Origin: Acidimicrobiia bacterium | GTDB taxonomy: Bacteria > Actinomycetota > Acidimicrobiia > Acidimicrobiales > CAIXPF01 | Assembly (NCBI GenBank): GCA_947476745.1 | Contig: CANJRG010000004.1 | Span: 62,001 to 126,000 of the forward strand | Length of the DNA stretch: 64,000 nt | Direction of reading: 5' to 3' | Program-made: the position numbers and the translations under genes | The notes under the pieces: generated by a model | What the model was told of the DNA's origin: nothing | What the model saw: the letters and a program-made list of their open reading frames with translations, nothing else | Databases searched by the model: none | Shown here: positions 53,767 to 61,898 of the stretch, piece by piece | Layout of the letters: each line of letters starts with the position of its first letter | How positions within the stretch are numbered: the first letter of the stretch is position 1

Positions 53767-54233
53767 GTGCCGGTCGTGGCCGCACCGTCGAACAACCCCT
53801 ACCACTCCCACACCTTCGCCGAACTCCACGAGCTGCCCACCGTGTACCGAGACGACGCCCTCGCCGGCCGGGTGGTGCTGGTCACCGGGGCCGCCGGAGG
53901 CATCGGCAGCGCCATCTCGGTGCTGTGCGCCCGGCTCGGTGCCTCGCTGGTGCTGTGCGGCCGCACCGCGTCGTCGCTCGACGAGCTCGCCGGGAAGCTC
54001 CGCAGCCGCGGGACCGAGGTCATCACCCGCACCGCCACCGTCCGTGACCCCGAGCAGGTGGCCGGCGTCGTCGACGCCGCGTGGGACGTCGCCCAGGGCG
54101 TCGTGTACCTCGCCGCCCCGTCGGCCGCGTTCATCACCGGTACCACGCTCGAGATCACCGGCGGCGACACGTCTGGGGCGAGTACTGGCCCCTCGGCCGG
54201 CCCGACCACTTCGAGGGTGCGCCCTACCCCTGA
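53767..54233 (+). pseudogene. Short-chain dehydrogenase/reductase, internally deleted and frameshifted
   Basis: The 5' part is an SDR N-terminus with RVVLVTGAAGGIGSAISVL (NAD(P) loop) and LVLCGRTASSLDELAGKL. At about 54081-54092 it jumps, in frame, to the family C-terminus (VAQGVVYLAAPSAAFITGTT, LEITGGD). The central NNAG segment and the YxxxK active site are missing, about 110-140 residues. Near 54170 the frame then slips: the adjacent frame reads WGEYWPLGRPDHFEGAPYP and stops at 54233, the likely original end, whereas the unshifted frame runs on into the TauE gene. Two lesions argue for true decay. Start at GTG 53767 or 53776. Confidence 0.82.
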
Positions 54234-54254
54234 CCGTCGTCGGGCCCGTGCGGC

Positions 54255-54986
54255 TCAGCCGGCGATCACGCTGGCCACCGCCGAACACGACGCCAGGACC
54301 AGCAGGCCCAGCACCGAGGCGCGGAACCGCCGGACCGTCAGGTGCGGCCCGACCACCCGTCCCACCACATGTCCCACCACCAGGGCGAACGGCCCCACCG
54401 CGGCATACAGCAGCACGGTGGGGTTGTAGCGCCCGGCGGAGGCGAACAGGACATCGCCGACGACGGCCGATGCGGCGAACACCGCTGAGATGGTGCCCCG
54501 GAAGGCGTCGGGGTCCAGGTTGCGTGCGTGCAGGCTCAGCACCAGGGGCGGGCCGTTGGTGCTGACCGAGGTGTTCAGCACGCCGCTGATGAAGCCGGCC
54601 GCTAGATCGACCACGCGACCGGTCCCCTCGAGCTTCCAGCCCGAAGCCACGATGGCGACGAAAACCAGCACGGTGGCTGCGATGGCCAGCTTCAGCGTCT
54701 GTTCGTCGACGACGACCAGCACGTACAGCCCCAACGGCATGCCCACTACCGCGCCGGCCAGCAAGGGCCGGACCAGCGACCAGCGAACCTGGTGTCGGTA
54801 GCGGGCGAGCAGCAGCGTCGAGCCGAGGGTGCCGACCAGGCTGGACACCGCTACGGCATCCTTCGCGCCGACCGCCAGCGACAGCAGCGGCATGGCCAGC
54901 AGGGCGAACCCGAAGCCCGTCACCGCCTGGGCCGAGGACGCCACCACCAGCGCTACGGCAACACCGGCCAGGGCCGCAACGTCCAT
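54255..54986 (-). CDS. TauE/SafE family sulfite/anion exporter-like membrane protein
   Basis: The 243-residue protein has seven to eight membrane helices, beginning AALAGVAVALVVASSAQAVT, and the two family repeats: GFGFALLAMPLLSLAVGAKD in the first half and GFISGVLNTSVSTNGPPLVL in the second. The family exports sulfoacetate, sulfite or related organic anions; the substrate here is unknown. ATG at 54986. Divergent from the isomerase gene. Confidence 0.88.
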   Translation of the reverse strand: MDVAALAGVAVALVVASSAQAVTGFGFALLAMPLLSLAVGAKDAVAVSSLVGTLGSTLLLARYRHQVRWSLVRPLLAGAVVGMPLGLYVLVVVDEQTLKLAIAATVLVFVAIVASGWKLEGTGRVVDLAAGFISGVLNTSVSTNGPPLVLSLHARNLDPDAFRGTISAVFAASAVVGDVLFASAGRYNPTVLLYAAVGPFALVVGHVVGRVVGPHLTVRRFRASVLGLLVLASCSAVASVIAG

Positions 54987-55073
54987 GGCGTCATCGTGGC
55001 ACAGCCGGTCAGGCCGACCATTCGCCCCCGACCCGCCGACGCATCCTGCCCGGTCGCCCCGCCCGATGTGCGG

Positions 55074-55115
55074 GACTTGCCAGTCCAGACTTGCCAGACC
55101 GACCAGACTTGCCAG
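55074..55115. promoter_or_regulatory. Three GACTTGCCAG direct repeats between divergent genes
   Basis: The decamer gacttgccag occurs at 55074-55083, 55088-55097 and 55106-55115, with offsets of 14 and 18 bases, in the gap between tauE (minus) and the isomerase gene (plus). The last copy ends ten bases before the isomerase start codon. Direct repeats of this kind suggest an operator; the regulator is unknown. Confidence 0.5.
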
Positions 55116-55124
55116 AATGGGCGG

Positions 55125-55901
55125 GTGACTACCGATATGGGCCCCATCTGCCAGGACCTCGCCGACGAGCACGCTGCGCTCGACGCCATCGTCGCCAACC
55201 TCACCGAAGCCGGTTGGGCCACCCCCACCCCCGCAGCCGACTGGGATGTCCGTGACACCATCGTGCACATCGTGCAGGCCGACGAGGCGGGCTACCTCGC
55301 CGTGGCCGATGCCGCAGGCTTCGAAACGGCCAAGATCGCCATCAGCACCGGCGGCCTCGACGCGTTCGGATCGGGGCGGGGCCGGAGCGGGGTCGAGACC
55401 CTGGCCTGGTGGCGCGACACCCGGGGCCGCATGTTGGAGGCCTTCGCTCCCCTCGGGGCCAAGGACCGCATCCCGTGGTTCGGGCCGTCGATGAGCGCCC
55501 TGTCCTTCGCCACCGCACGGCTGATGGAGACCTGGTCGCACGGCCAGGACATCGCCGCCGCGCTCGGCGTCACCATCGCACCGACCGACCGGCTGCGCCA
55601 CGTCGCCCACATCGGCATCACCACCCGTGGCTGGTCCTACGTCAACCGCGGCCAGGCAGTGCCCGAGGCACCGGTCCGGGTGGAGCTGCTGGCCCCGTCC
55701 GGTACCACCTGGAGCTGGGGCCCCGAGGACGCCGGGAACCGCGTCATCGGCACGGCGCTGGACTTCTGCCTGGTGGTCACCCAGCGACTGCCGGTCGGGT
55801 CCACCGCCCTGCAGACCACCGGCGCAGCCGCCGCCGAGTGGATGGAGCTGGCCCAGGCCTTTGCCGGCCCGGCCACCATCACCGACGACACGCGGTCCTG
55901 A
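55125..55901 (+). CDS. TIGR03084-like mycothiol-dependent maleylpyruvate isomerase family protein
   Basis: The 258-residue protein has the DinB-like N-terminal fold (DLADEHAALDAIVANLTEAG, WDVRDTIVHIVQADEAGYLA) with the metal-binding His pattern in DTIVHI and WSHGQDIAAALG, and a C-terminal SCP-like domain. TIGR03084-type proteins are actinobacterial and tied to mycothiol-dependent reactions, which fits mshC in the window. Its substrate is unknown. GTG start at 55125 preceded by the gacttgccag repeats. Confidence 0.87.
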   Translation: MTTDMGPICQDLADEHAALDAIVANLTEAGWATPTPAADWDVRDTIVHIVQADEAGYLAVADAAGFETAKIAISTGGLDAFGSGRGRSGVETLAWWRDTRGRMLEAFAPLGAKDRIPWFGPSMSALSFATARLMETWSHGQDIAAALGVTIAPTDRLRHVAHIGITTRGWSYVNRGQAVPEAPVRVELLAPSGTTWSWGPEDAGNRVIGTALDFCLVVTQRLPVGSTALQTTGAAAAEWMELAQAFAGPATITDDTRS

Positions 55902-55922
55902 CCTTCTGCGCCGTCGCGGTGC

Positions 55923-57554
55923 TCAGCCGCTGTAGGCGTAGTTCGCCGAAGGGTTCCACAGCAGGAACCCGCGCGCCCCGGCGTCGGTCGCCGCCCGGAT
56001 CTGGGCGGCGACCTCGGTCGGGCCGAAGCGGATGCCGTCGAGGCTGAAGTCCTGCAACCACGGCACCAACACCGCCGGCGCCGATCCCATGACCCGCTTG
56101 AAGTCCTTCAGGGAGCAGGCGACGATGGCGTAGGGCTCGCGTTTGGGGCTGGCGACCCCGCACTCGCCGTCGACGTAGTGCGACGGGTAAATCATCGGGG
56201 CCACATAGTCCACGACGGTGGCGATGCGGTCGATCGGTTGGCCGATGTTCTCCGGACGGGTGGCGGCGATGCCGAACACCGAGGCCCCCTGATAGACGCC
56301 CAGCGGTCGCAGCAGCGCCTGGCCCTGGCCCAGGAACTCCACCATCATGTCGCCCGTCGTACGGCCGGTGCCGGTCATGCCGGGCACGACCATCTCGGCG
56401 GGGTCACCTTCGGGCCGGCGCACGTAGTCCCAGAGGATCTCGTCGAAGCCGGCCCGTGCGGCCTCCTCGGCGAGCGCCAGGTTGTAGTCCCGTACCGCCT
56501 GGTTCGCGTAGTTGGCGAAACCTCCGTAGGCGGCGTACTTGCCGCCCTTGGGGTCCTGCAGCACCCAGTCGCGATGCCCGTTGGCCCAGGCCCACTCAGC
56601 CAGAACCGGGTCACGGAACGCCACGATGCGGCCGATCACCCGGACTCCCCTGGCGTGCAGCTCGGCCAAGGCGTCCGCGACGTCGTAACTGGGCTGCACC
56701 GCGCCGATCTGGCGGGCCAACGGCACCTGGGAGTCGTAGCCGACGATGCCTGATTCGTCTTTGATATCGAGCTGCACCGCATCGATGAGGCCGCGGCCGA
56801 CCAGCTTCATGAACGGCACCCGCACCTCATCCGAGGCCCACCCCAACGCGGTGATATGGGCGGCGTGGGTGGAGTTCGGATAGGCCACCGGCACGGCGAA
56901 AGCCAGGGTGGTCTCGTTGCCCGCAGCGTCCGCGGCCACCACGTGCACCTGGCCGGCCGGAGGATGGGCGAAGGTCATCGTGAACACGCCAGCCTCGGTC
57001 CCGCTGAGGGTCACCGGCGTGCTCCACGGGTCCTCGACACGCAGGACGGCTGCCGGCTCGACCACTCCGGACAACGTCACCGGCTCGTCGAGCAGCGCCG
57101 GGGCCGGCGCAGCACCGAGCGCCAGCTCCGGGGGCCGGTTGTCGATGAGCACGGGCCAGCGGCCGGAGGTCACCCCGAACGGGAAGGACCGCTCGGCGAC
57201 GAGCTCGACCTCGTAGCCACCCTCGGGCAACCCGGTCGGGAGGCGAACCTCGACGAGGTCGCCGGTCCGGGAGACCTCGGCCACCTCGACGCCCGACAGC
57301 AGGGCACGAACCTCGCCGCCACCGGTCACGGTGAAATGCAACGGGGCCTCTGCGACCCCTGCCGATGGAAAGGCCAGCCCGGGGTTGTCCTGGGCCAGCG
57401 CAAGCGACACCCACGTCGATCGCCACCACAGGAACGCCCCGCCCGACAGCAGGACCAGCAGCAGGGGCTTGACCGCCCACCCGGCCGAACCGTTGAACAG
57501 CCCGGCGAAGGGGCGACGGCGACGACGCTCCAGCGGAAGCGGGGCCCGAGCCAC
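55923..57554 (-). CDS. DUF4015 putative glycoside hydrolase, membrane-anchored
   Basis: The 543-residue protein (GTG at 57554 chosen) has a basic N-terminus, one membrane helix (AVKPLLLVLLSGGAFLWW), about 200 residues of beta-rich Ig-like domain (VTLSGVVEPAAVLRVEDPWS), and a TIM-barrel-like DUF4015 domain from about residue 225: VQLDIKDESGIVGYDSQVPL, GVRVIGRIVAFRDPVLAEWA, FDEILWDYVRRPEGDPAEM and VVDYVAPMIYPSHYVDGECG. DUF4015 is related to GH13-like barrels; the Asp in EILWDYVR is a likely catalytic candidate. The frame is open far upstream, so the start is uncertain. Confidence 0.85.
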   Translation of the reverse strand: MARAPLPLERRRRRPFAGLFNGSAGWAVKPLLLVLLSGGAFLWWRSTWVSLALAQDNPGLAFPSAGVAEAPLHFTVTGGGEVRALLSGVEVAEVSRTGDLVEVRLPTGLPEGGYEVELVAERSFPFGVTSGRWPVLIDNRPPELALGAAPAPALLDEPVTLSGVVEPAAVLRVEDPWSTPVTLSGTEAGVFTMTFAHPPAGQVHVVAADAAGNETTLAFAVPVAYPNSTHAAHITALGWASDEVRVPFMKLVGRGLIDAVQLDIKDESGIVGYDSQVPLARQIGAVQPSYDVADALAELHARGVRVIGRIVAFRDPVLAEWAWANGHRDWVLQDPKGGKYAAYGGFANYANQAVRDYNLALAEEAARAGFDEILWDYVRRPEGDPAEMVVPGMTGTGRTTGDMMVEFLGQGQALLRPLGVYQGASVFGIAATRPENIGQPIDRIATVVDYVAPMIYPSHYVDGECGVASPKREPYAIVACSLKDFKRVMGSAPAVLVPWLQDFSLDGIRFGPTEVAAQIRAATDAGARGFLLWNPSANYAYSG

Positions 57555-57755
57555 CGCGATGCTCCTGCCCGAAAGGCCACGGTCGCGTTCACCCGGGCGC
57601 GCGCCACCCCGGCCGCGCCGTGCTCCTGGGATTCCCAGCAATGGTGACGCCACGCCCCAACTCCGGTTCGATTGCAGGCAGTCCGAAACCCTACCGGAGC
57701 TCGCCGAGTCCCGGTCCACCACGGCGGGCGGGCCGCGGTGCCGTAAGGTGGGTCC

Positions 57756-58052
57756 ATGCGGGTCTGGATCGACCAGGATCTGTGCACCGGCGACGGTATC
57801 TGCACCGATCACTGTCCCGCCGTCTTCGTCATCCTGGAAGACGGGATCGCCTACGTCCGCCAGGATGGGATGGCCCTCAACGATCCCGGCGGCTCGGTGT
57901 CGCTGGCCGAGGTCCCCGGCCGCTTCGAGCAGGTCGTCGTCGAGTGCTCCGAGCAGTGCCCGGGCGAGTGCATCTTCGTCGAGTGCGACCCCGAACCGCT
58001 CGTCCCCCTCGGCGTCGGCTCGGCCGAGGGCACCCGGATCGTCCCCGGCTGA
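57756..58052 (+). CDS. Ferredoxin, [3Fe-4S]/[4Fe-4S] type
   Basis: The 98-residue protein has CTGDGICTDHCP (Cys10, 16, 20) and, later, ECSEQCPGECIFVEC (Cys64, 68, 72, 77). C-x5-C-x3-C and CP spacing is like actinobacterial P450 ferredoxins, with Cys68 followed by Pro as the remaining ligand; extra cysteines could bind a different cluster. Soluble electron carrier. No P450 or reductase gene is adjacent. ATG at 57756. Confidence 0.88.
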   Translation: MRVWIDQDLCTGDGICTDHCPAVFVILEDGIAYVRQDGMALNDPGGSVSLAEVPGRFEQVVVECSEQCPGECIFVECDPEPLVPLGVGSAEGTRIVPG

Positions 58053-58124
58053 GCCGGCAGGCCGACCGGGCGGGGATGCCGACGGTGCGACACACCCGGT
58101 GGTTGCAGCGGGCAGACTGGCGGC

Positions 58125-58652
58125 GTGCTGGTCCTGCTGCCCCTGGTCCTGGTGTTCGCCGTGGCGGGGGCGCTCGCCATCATCGGCTTCAACCGGCTCC
58201 GCCGCACCCAACAGGCCGTCGCCGAGGCCTGGGCCCAGATAGACGCCCAGCTCCAGCGGCGCTACGACCTCGTCGGCTCCCTCAACGAGGTGGTCGCCGC
58301 CGCCACCACCCACGAGCGGATGGCCCTGACCGCCGCTACGGCGGCACGTACCCCCGAGGAGCGTGACCGTGCGGAACGTCTCGTGGCCACCACCGCCGGG
58401 AAGCTCGTCGCCACGGCGGAGGCATACCCCACGCTGCACACCAGCGAGAACTTCCGGCGTCTGCACGAGCAGCTGGTGCGGACCGAGGACGACGTCGCGG
58501 CCTCCCGCCGCTACTACAACGGCCGCGTCCGCCAACTCAACACCACCCGGCAGATCTTCCCCTGGGTGCTGATGGCCTCGCTCATGGGCATCGGTGCCGC
58601 CCGGTACTTCCAGATCGACCTCGACGAAGGACAGGTGCCCGTTGCACGCTGA
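58125..58652 (+). CDS. lemA: LemA family protein (second copy)
   Basis: The 175-residue protein has an N-terminal membrane helix (LLPLVLVFAVAGALAIIGF), then NRLRRTQQAVAEAWAQIDAQ and LQRRYDLVGSLNEVV, TAEAYPTLHTSENFRRLHEQ and YYNGRVRQLNTTRQIFPW, the LemA pattern. It is more divergent than the copy at 14384 and is coupled to the following DUF2207 gene, which starts inside its 3' end. lemA-DUF2207 pairs occur in many actinobacteria. Confidence 0.87.
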   Translation: MLVLLPLVLVFAVAGALAIIGFNRLRRTQQAVAEAWAQIDAQLQRRYDLVGSLNEVVAAATTHERMALTAATAARTPEERDRAERLVATTAGKLVATAEAYPTLHTSENFRRLHEQLVRTEDDVAASRRYYNGRVRQLNTTRQIFPWVLMASLMGIGAARYFQIDLDEGQVPVAR

Positions 58653-60603
58653 CCAACCACCAACACCACGATCACCACGATCACCGGGAACGCCACGACC
58701 GCACCTACCGCTGACCGCGGCGCCGAGTGACCTGCGGCAGGGGCGGCGACGGGCCGTGCTGGCGGCCGCGGCGGTGCTGGGCACCGTGGTGTCCGTCCTC
58801 GGAATCTTCGGGGGCAGTGAGGCCGGCGCACGGCGCAGCGGGGGCGAGGTGCTCGACTACATCGTCGAGCTCAACCTCGACACATCGGGCTCGCTGCGGG
58901 TCCACGAGGACATCGGCTACAAACAGGGCTTCGACGAGGTCCACGGGTTCCGACGGTTCATCCCGGTGCTGGTCAACTACGACGGCACCTACCAGCGGGC
59001 CTACGACATCTCGGACGTGTCGGTCACCGCCACGCCCGACGGAGGCAGGGTCACCGCCGGCGATCCGAACGGGGTGAGCACGGTCGTCGTCGGAGACAGC
59101 AACGACAACTTCGTGATCCGCATCGGCAGCGCCGACACCGAGATCACCGGCCGCTGGCGCTACACCATCGACTACACCGTGCACGACACGGTGGACACCG
59201 TCGACGTACCGCAGGTCGGCACCGTCGAGGAACTGGCCTGGAACGTCGTCGGCACCGGATGGGACCTACCGATCGACCGCTTCGCCATGCGGGCGACGTT
59301 CCCGACCGCGCCGATGAACGTCGCCTGCTACGCCGGCGCCTTCCGATCGACCACGAGCTGTGCGCTGCAGCAAAACGGCGAACAGCTCTCGCTCAGTGCC
59401 ACGAACGTGCAGCCCGGCGAGGCGATCACCGTCTATGCGGACTTCCCGGCGGGGACGTTCCGCAACGCCACCGCCGATCTGCGCGAACGGTGGACCCTGA
59501 ACCGGGCGTTCCGGCCCACGCCGTTCACCCTCGGCGGCAGCATCCTGCTCACGGTTCTGCTCGCCGGCGGCCTCGGCGCGTTGCTCGCCCGGCAGGCCCG
59601 TGACCGGCGGCTGGTCCTCAATGCCTACCTACCCACCGCTGCCGAACCGCACACCGAGGGCCTCGCCGGGTTTTTCGAGAAGGCCGACGGCCCGGTGCAG
59701 TTCCGTCCGCCCGATGCCATGACGCCCGGCCTGTGCGGCGTGCTGGTCGACGAGAAGGCCGACGCCCTTGACGTGTCGGCCACGGTGGTCGACCTCGCCG
59801 TTCGGGGCTACCTGCGCATCGAGCAGGTCGACGGCGGTGGACGGCCCGATTTCGTGGTGCGCTTCCTGCGCGACCCCGACCCGACGCTCACCGCCTACGA
59901 AGCCAAGCTCCTTGATCACCTGCGTGCCTCGGGGACCGGTGACCACGTGGCACTCTCCGCGCTGCGCACCAAGTTCGCCGCGCAGCTCAACGAGGTGCGC
60001 TCGATGATGTACGACGAGACGATGCAACGACGGTGGTTCCGGCGCCGGCCCGACGCCGTCCGCGGACTGTGGGTCGGCATCGGCATCGGCGCGCTGCTGG
60101 TCGGTGGGGCCCTCAGCGCAGGCCTGATCGCCCAGACCGCCTACGGCCTGTTCGCCCTTCCCTTGACCCTGCCCGGGTTGCTCATCATCGCCACTGCCAG
60201 GCGAATGCCCTCCCGCACGGCCGAAGGCCGCCGCCAACTCGAGCTGTGCGTGGGCTACCAGCGCTTCCTAGACGTGGCCGACGCCGAGGAACTGAAGTTC
60301 GCCGAGCGGCAGTACGACTACGTCGCCGGCCTGCCCTACGCCATGGTCTTCGGCATCACCGACCGCTGGGCCCGCGTGCTGGCGGTGCTACAGGAACAGG
60401 GTGTGAACCTCGCCCCCACCTGGTACGTCCCGCTCGACCCGTACGGTCCGTTCCGCTACGACCTGTTCGGCAACTCCATGTCGGACTTCGGCAGTGTCGC
60501 GGCCTCGGCTCTCAGTGCTCCCAAGCCGAGTTCGAGCGGCGGCGGCTTCAGCGGCGGGTTCTCCGGCGGCGGAGGAGGCGGCGGCGGCGGCGGCGGTTGG
60601 TGA
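58642..60603 (+). CDS. DUF2207 membrane protein with Gly-rich C-terminus
   Basis: Large predicted membrane protein of unknown function. From a TTG at 58642, 653 residues: an N-terminal helix (VLAAAAVLGTVVSVLGIFGG), an extracytoplasmic beta-rich domain with YIVELNLDTSGSLRVHEDIG, a helix (ILLTVLLAGGLGALLA), a cytoplasmic region with FEKADGPVQFRPPDAMTPGL, two adjacent helices (VGIGIGALLVGGALSAGLIA and LFALPLTLPGLLIIATA) and a C-terminal tail ending in about ten glycines and Trp. The Gly-rich end is typical of the family. The TTG has gaagga upstream; a start further downstream is possible. Confidence 0.85.
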   Translation: MHADQPPTPRSPRSPGTPRPHLPLTAAPSDLRQGRRRAVLAAAAVLGTVVSVLGIFGGSEAGARRSGGEVLDYIVELNLDTSGSLRVHEDIGYKQGFDEVHGFRRFIPVLVNYDGTYQRAYDISDVSVTATPDGGRVTAGDPNGVSTVVVGDSNDNFVIRIGSADTEITGRWRYTIDYTVHDTVDTVDVPQVGTVEELAWNVVGTGWDLPIDRFAMRATFPTAPMNVACYAGAFRSTTSCALQQNGEQLSLSATNVQPGEAITVYADFPAGTFRNATADLRERWTLNRAFRPTPFTLGGSILLTVLLAGGLGALLARQARDRRLVLNAYLPTAAEPHTEGLAGFFEKADGPVQFRPPDAMTPGLCGVLVDEKADALDVSATVVDLAVRGYLRIEQVDGGGRPDFVVRFLRDPDPTLTAYEAKLLDHLRASGTGDHVALSALRTKFAAQLNEVRSMMYDETMQRRWFRRRPDAVRGLWVGIGIGALLVGGALSAGLIAQTAYGLFALPLTLPGLLIIATARRMPSRTAEGRRQLELCVGYQRFLDVADAEELKFAERQYDYVAGLPYAMVFGITDRWARVLAVLQEQGVNLAPTWYVPLDPYGPFRYDLFGNSMSDFGSVAASALSAPKPSSSGGGFSGGFSGGGGGGGGGGGW

Positions 60604-60644
60604 AGCGACCCAATCGGCCATCGGGGGCCTGACCGGCGGCCGGG

Positions 60645-61898
60645 TCAGCTGACGGCCAGCGGCGGCGCAGAGCCGCAGGACAGCCGTCGCACCGCCCAGA
60701 AGCCGAACACGGTCGCTCCGAGCGTCCCGAACCCACCGACCAGCAGCCCGACCCGGGCGCCGAACACCTCGCACACCGCACCGAGCAACGGCCCCCCGAT
60801 CGGGGTGCTGCCCAAGAACACCATCGACTGCAGGGCGAGCACCCGGCCGCGCATGTCGGCACCGGCGCGGGTCTGCACCAAGGCGGTGGAGGAGGTCATG
60901 AACGCCACGCTGCTGGCGCCAACCGCCAGGGCGACCGCATAAGCCATCGGCAGATTCGGGGTCACGGCCAGCGCCGTCATCGACACACCGAAGGCCAACG
61001 CCCCGAGCACCACCATGGGCAGGGTGACCTGGCGACGGCGCGCCGTGCCCAGGGCACCGAGGAACGACCCGGCGCTGAGCACCGAGAACAACAGGGTGAA
61101 GGTCCGCGGGCCCTCGCCGAGGCTACGCACGACGAACAACGGCAGCACCACCTGGAAGTTGAAGGCCAGGGTCCCGATCACCGTCATCATCGCCAGCGGG
61201 ATCCACAGTTCGGGCACCGACGCCACGTACCGCAACCCCTCGCGCACCTGGCCCTTGCTGCGCCCGGCCGGCACGGCGGCCCGCAGATCGGCAGTGCGCA
61301 TCGCCGCCAGGGCCCCGAGCACCGCCACGTAGGAGACCCCGTCGATGGCGAAACACCAGCCATACCCGACGGTACTGACGAGCAGACCGGCCAGGGCGGG
61401 GCCGAAGATCCGGGCCGAGGTCATCAACGCGCTGTTCAGGCTGACGGCGTTGTTGACGAACTCCTCGGGCACCATCTCCACCACGAAGGAGCGCCGGGCC
61501 GGGCTGTCGAACGCGGTGGCGAACCCGCCGGCCAGGGCGACAGCGTACAGCGCACCGATCGGGGGCCGGTCCATGAACGCCAGCCCGGCGAGCACGAAGG
61601 ACTGCACCATGGCGCTGCTCTGGATGATCAGCAGCAGCCGTCGCTTGTCGGAACGATCTGCGACCAGCCCGGCCCAGGCCCCGAACAACAGCACCGGGAG
61701 GAACTGGCAGGCCACCAGTGCCCCTACGGCCACCCCGTTGCCGGTGAGGTGCAGCATCAACAGGGTCTGGCCGACCATCGTCAGCCAGTTGCCGACCTGG
61801 GACACGAACTGCCCGGCGAAGAACAGCCGGAAGTTGCGCACCCGCAGCGATGCGAAGGTCGAGGTCGCCGGTATGGCTCGCGGGGAATGCGCCCCCAT
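60645..61898 (-). CDS. MFS transporter (enterobactin-exporter-like, EntS/MdtH type)
   Basis: The 417-residue protein has about twelve helices. FASLRVRNFRLFFAGQFVSQ is the typical N-terminus of EntS-like proteins, and AGLVADRSDKRRLLLIIQSS is the MFS loop motif between helices 2 and 3. SPARRSFVVEMVPEEFVNNA is another EntS-group segment. The ATG at 61898 overlaps the CoxL stop (TGATG); an ATG 21 bases upstream is possible. The export substrate is unknown. Confidence 0.9.
   Translation of the reverse strand: MGAHSPRAIPATSTFASLRVRNFRLFFAGQFVSQVGNWLTMVGQTLLMLHLTGNGVAVGALVACQFLPVLLFGAWAGLVADRSDKRRLLLIIQSSAMVQSFVLAGLAFMDRPPIGALYAVALAGGFATAFDSPARRSFVVEMVPEEFVNNAVSLNSALMTSARIFGPALAGLLVSTVGYGWCFAIDGVSYVAVLGALAAMRTADLRAAVPAGRSKGQVREGLRYVASVPELWIPLAMMTVIGTLAFNFQVVLPLFVVRSLGEGPRTFTLLFSVLSAGSFLGALGTARRRQVTLPMVVLGALAFGVSMTALAVTPNLPMAYAVALAVGASSVAFMTSSTALVQTRAGADMRGRVLALQSMVFLGSTPIGGPLLGAVCEVFGARVGLLVGGFGTLGATVFGFWAVRRLSCGSAPPLAVS

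Noticed and set aside
55923-58784. Minus frame extended far upstream of the DUF4015 gene
   Set aside because: The extra part opposes the ferredoxin and second lemA genes; a start near 57554 gives a sensible N-terminal membrane anchor.
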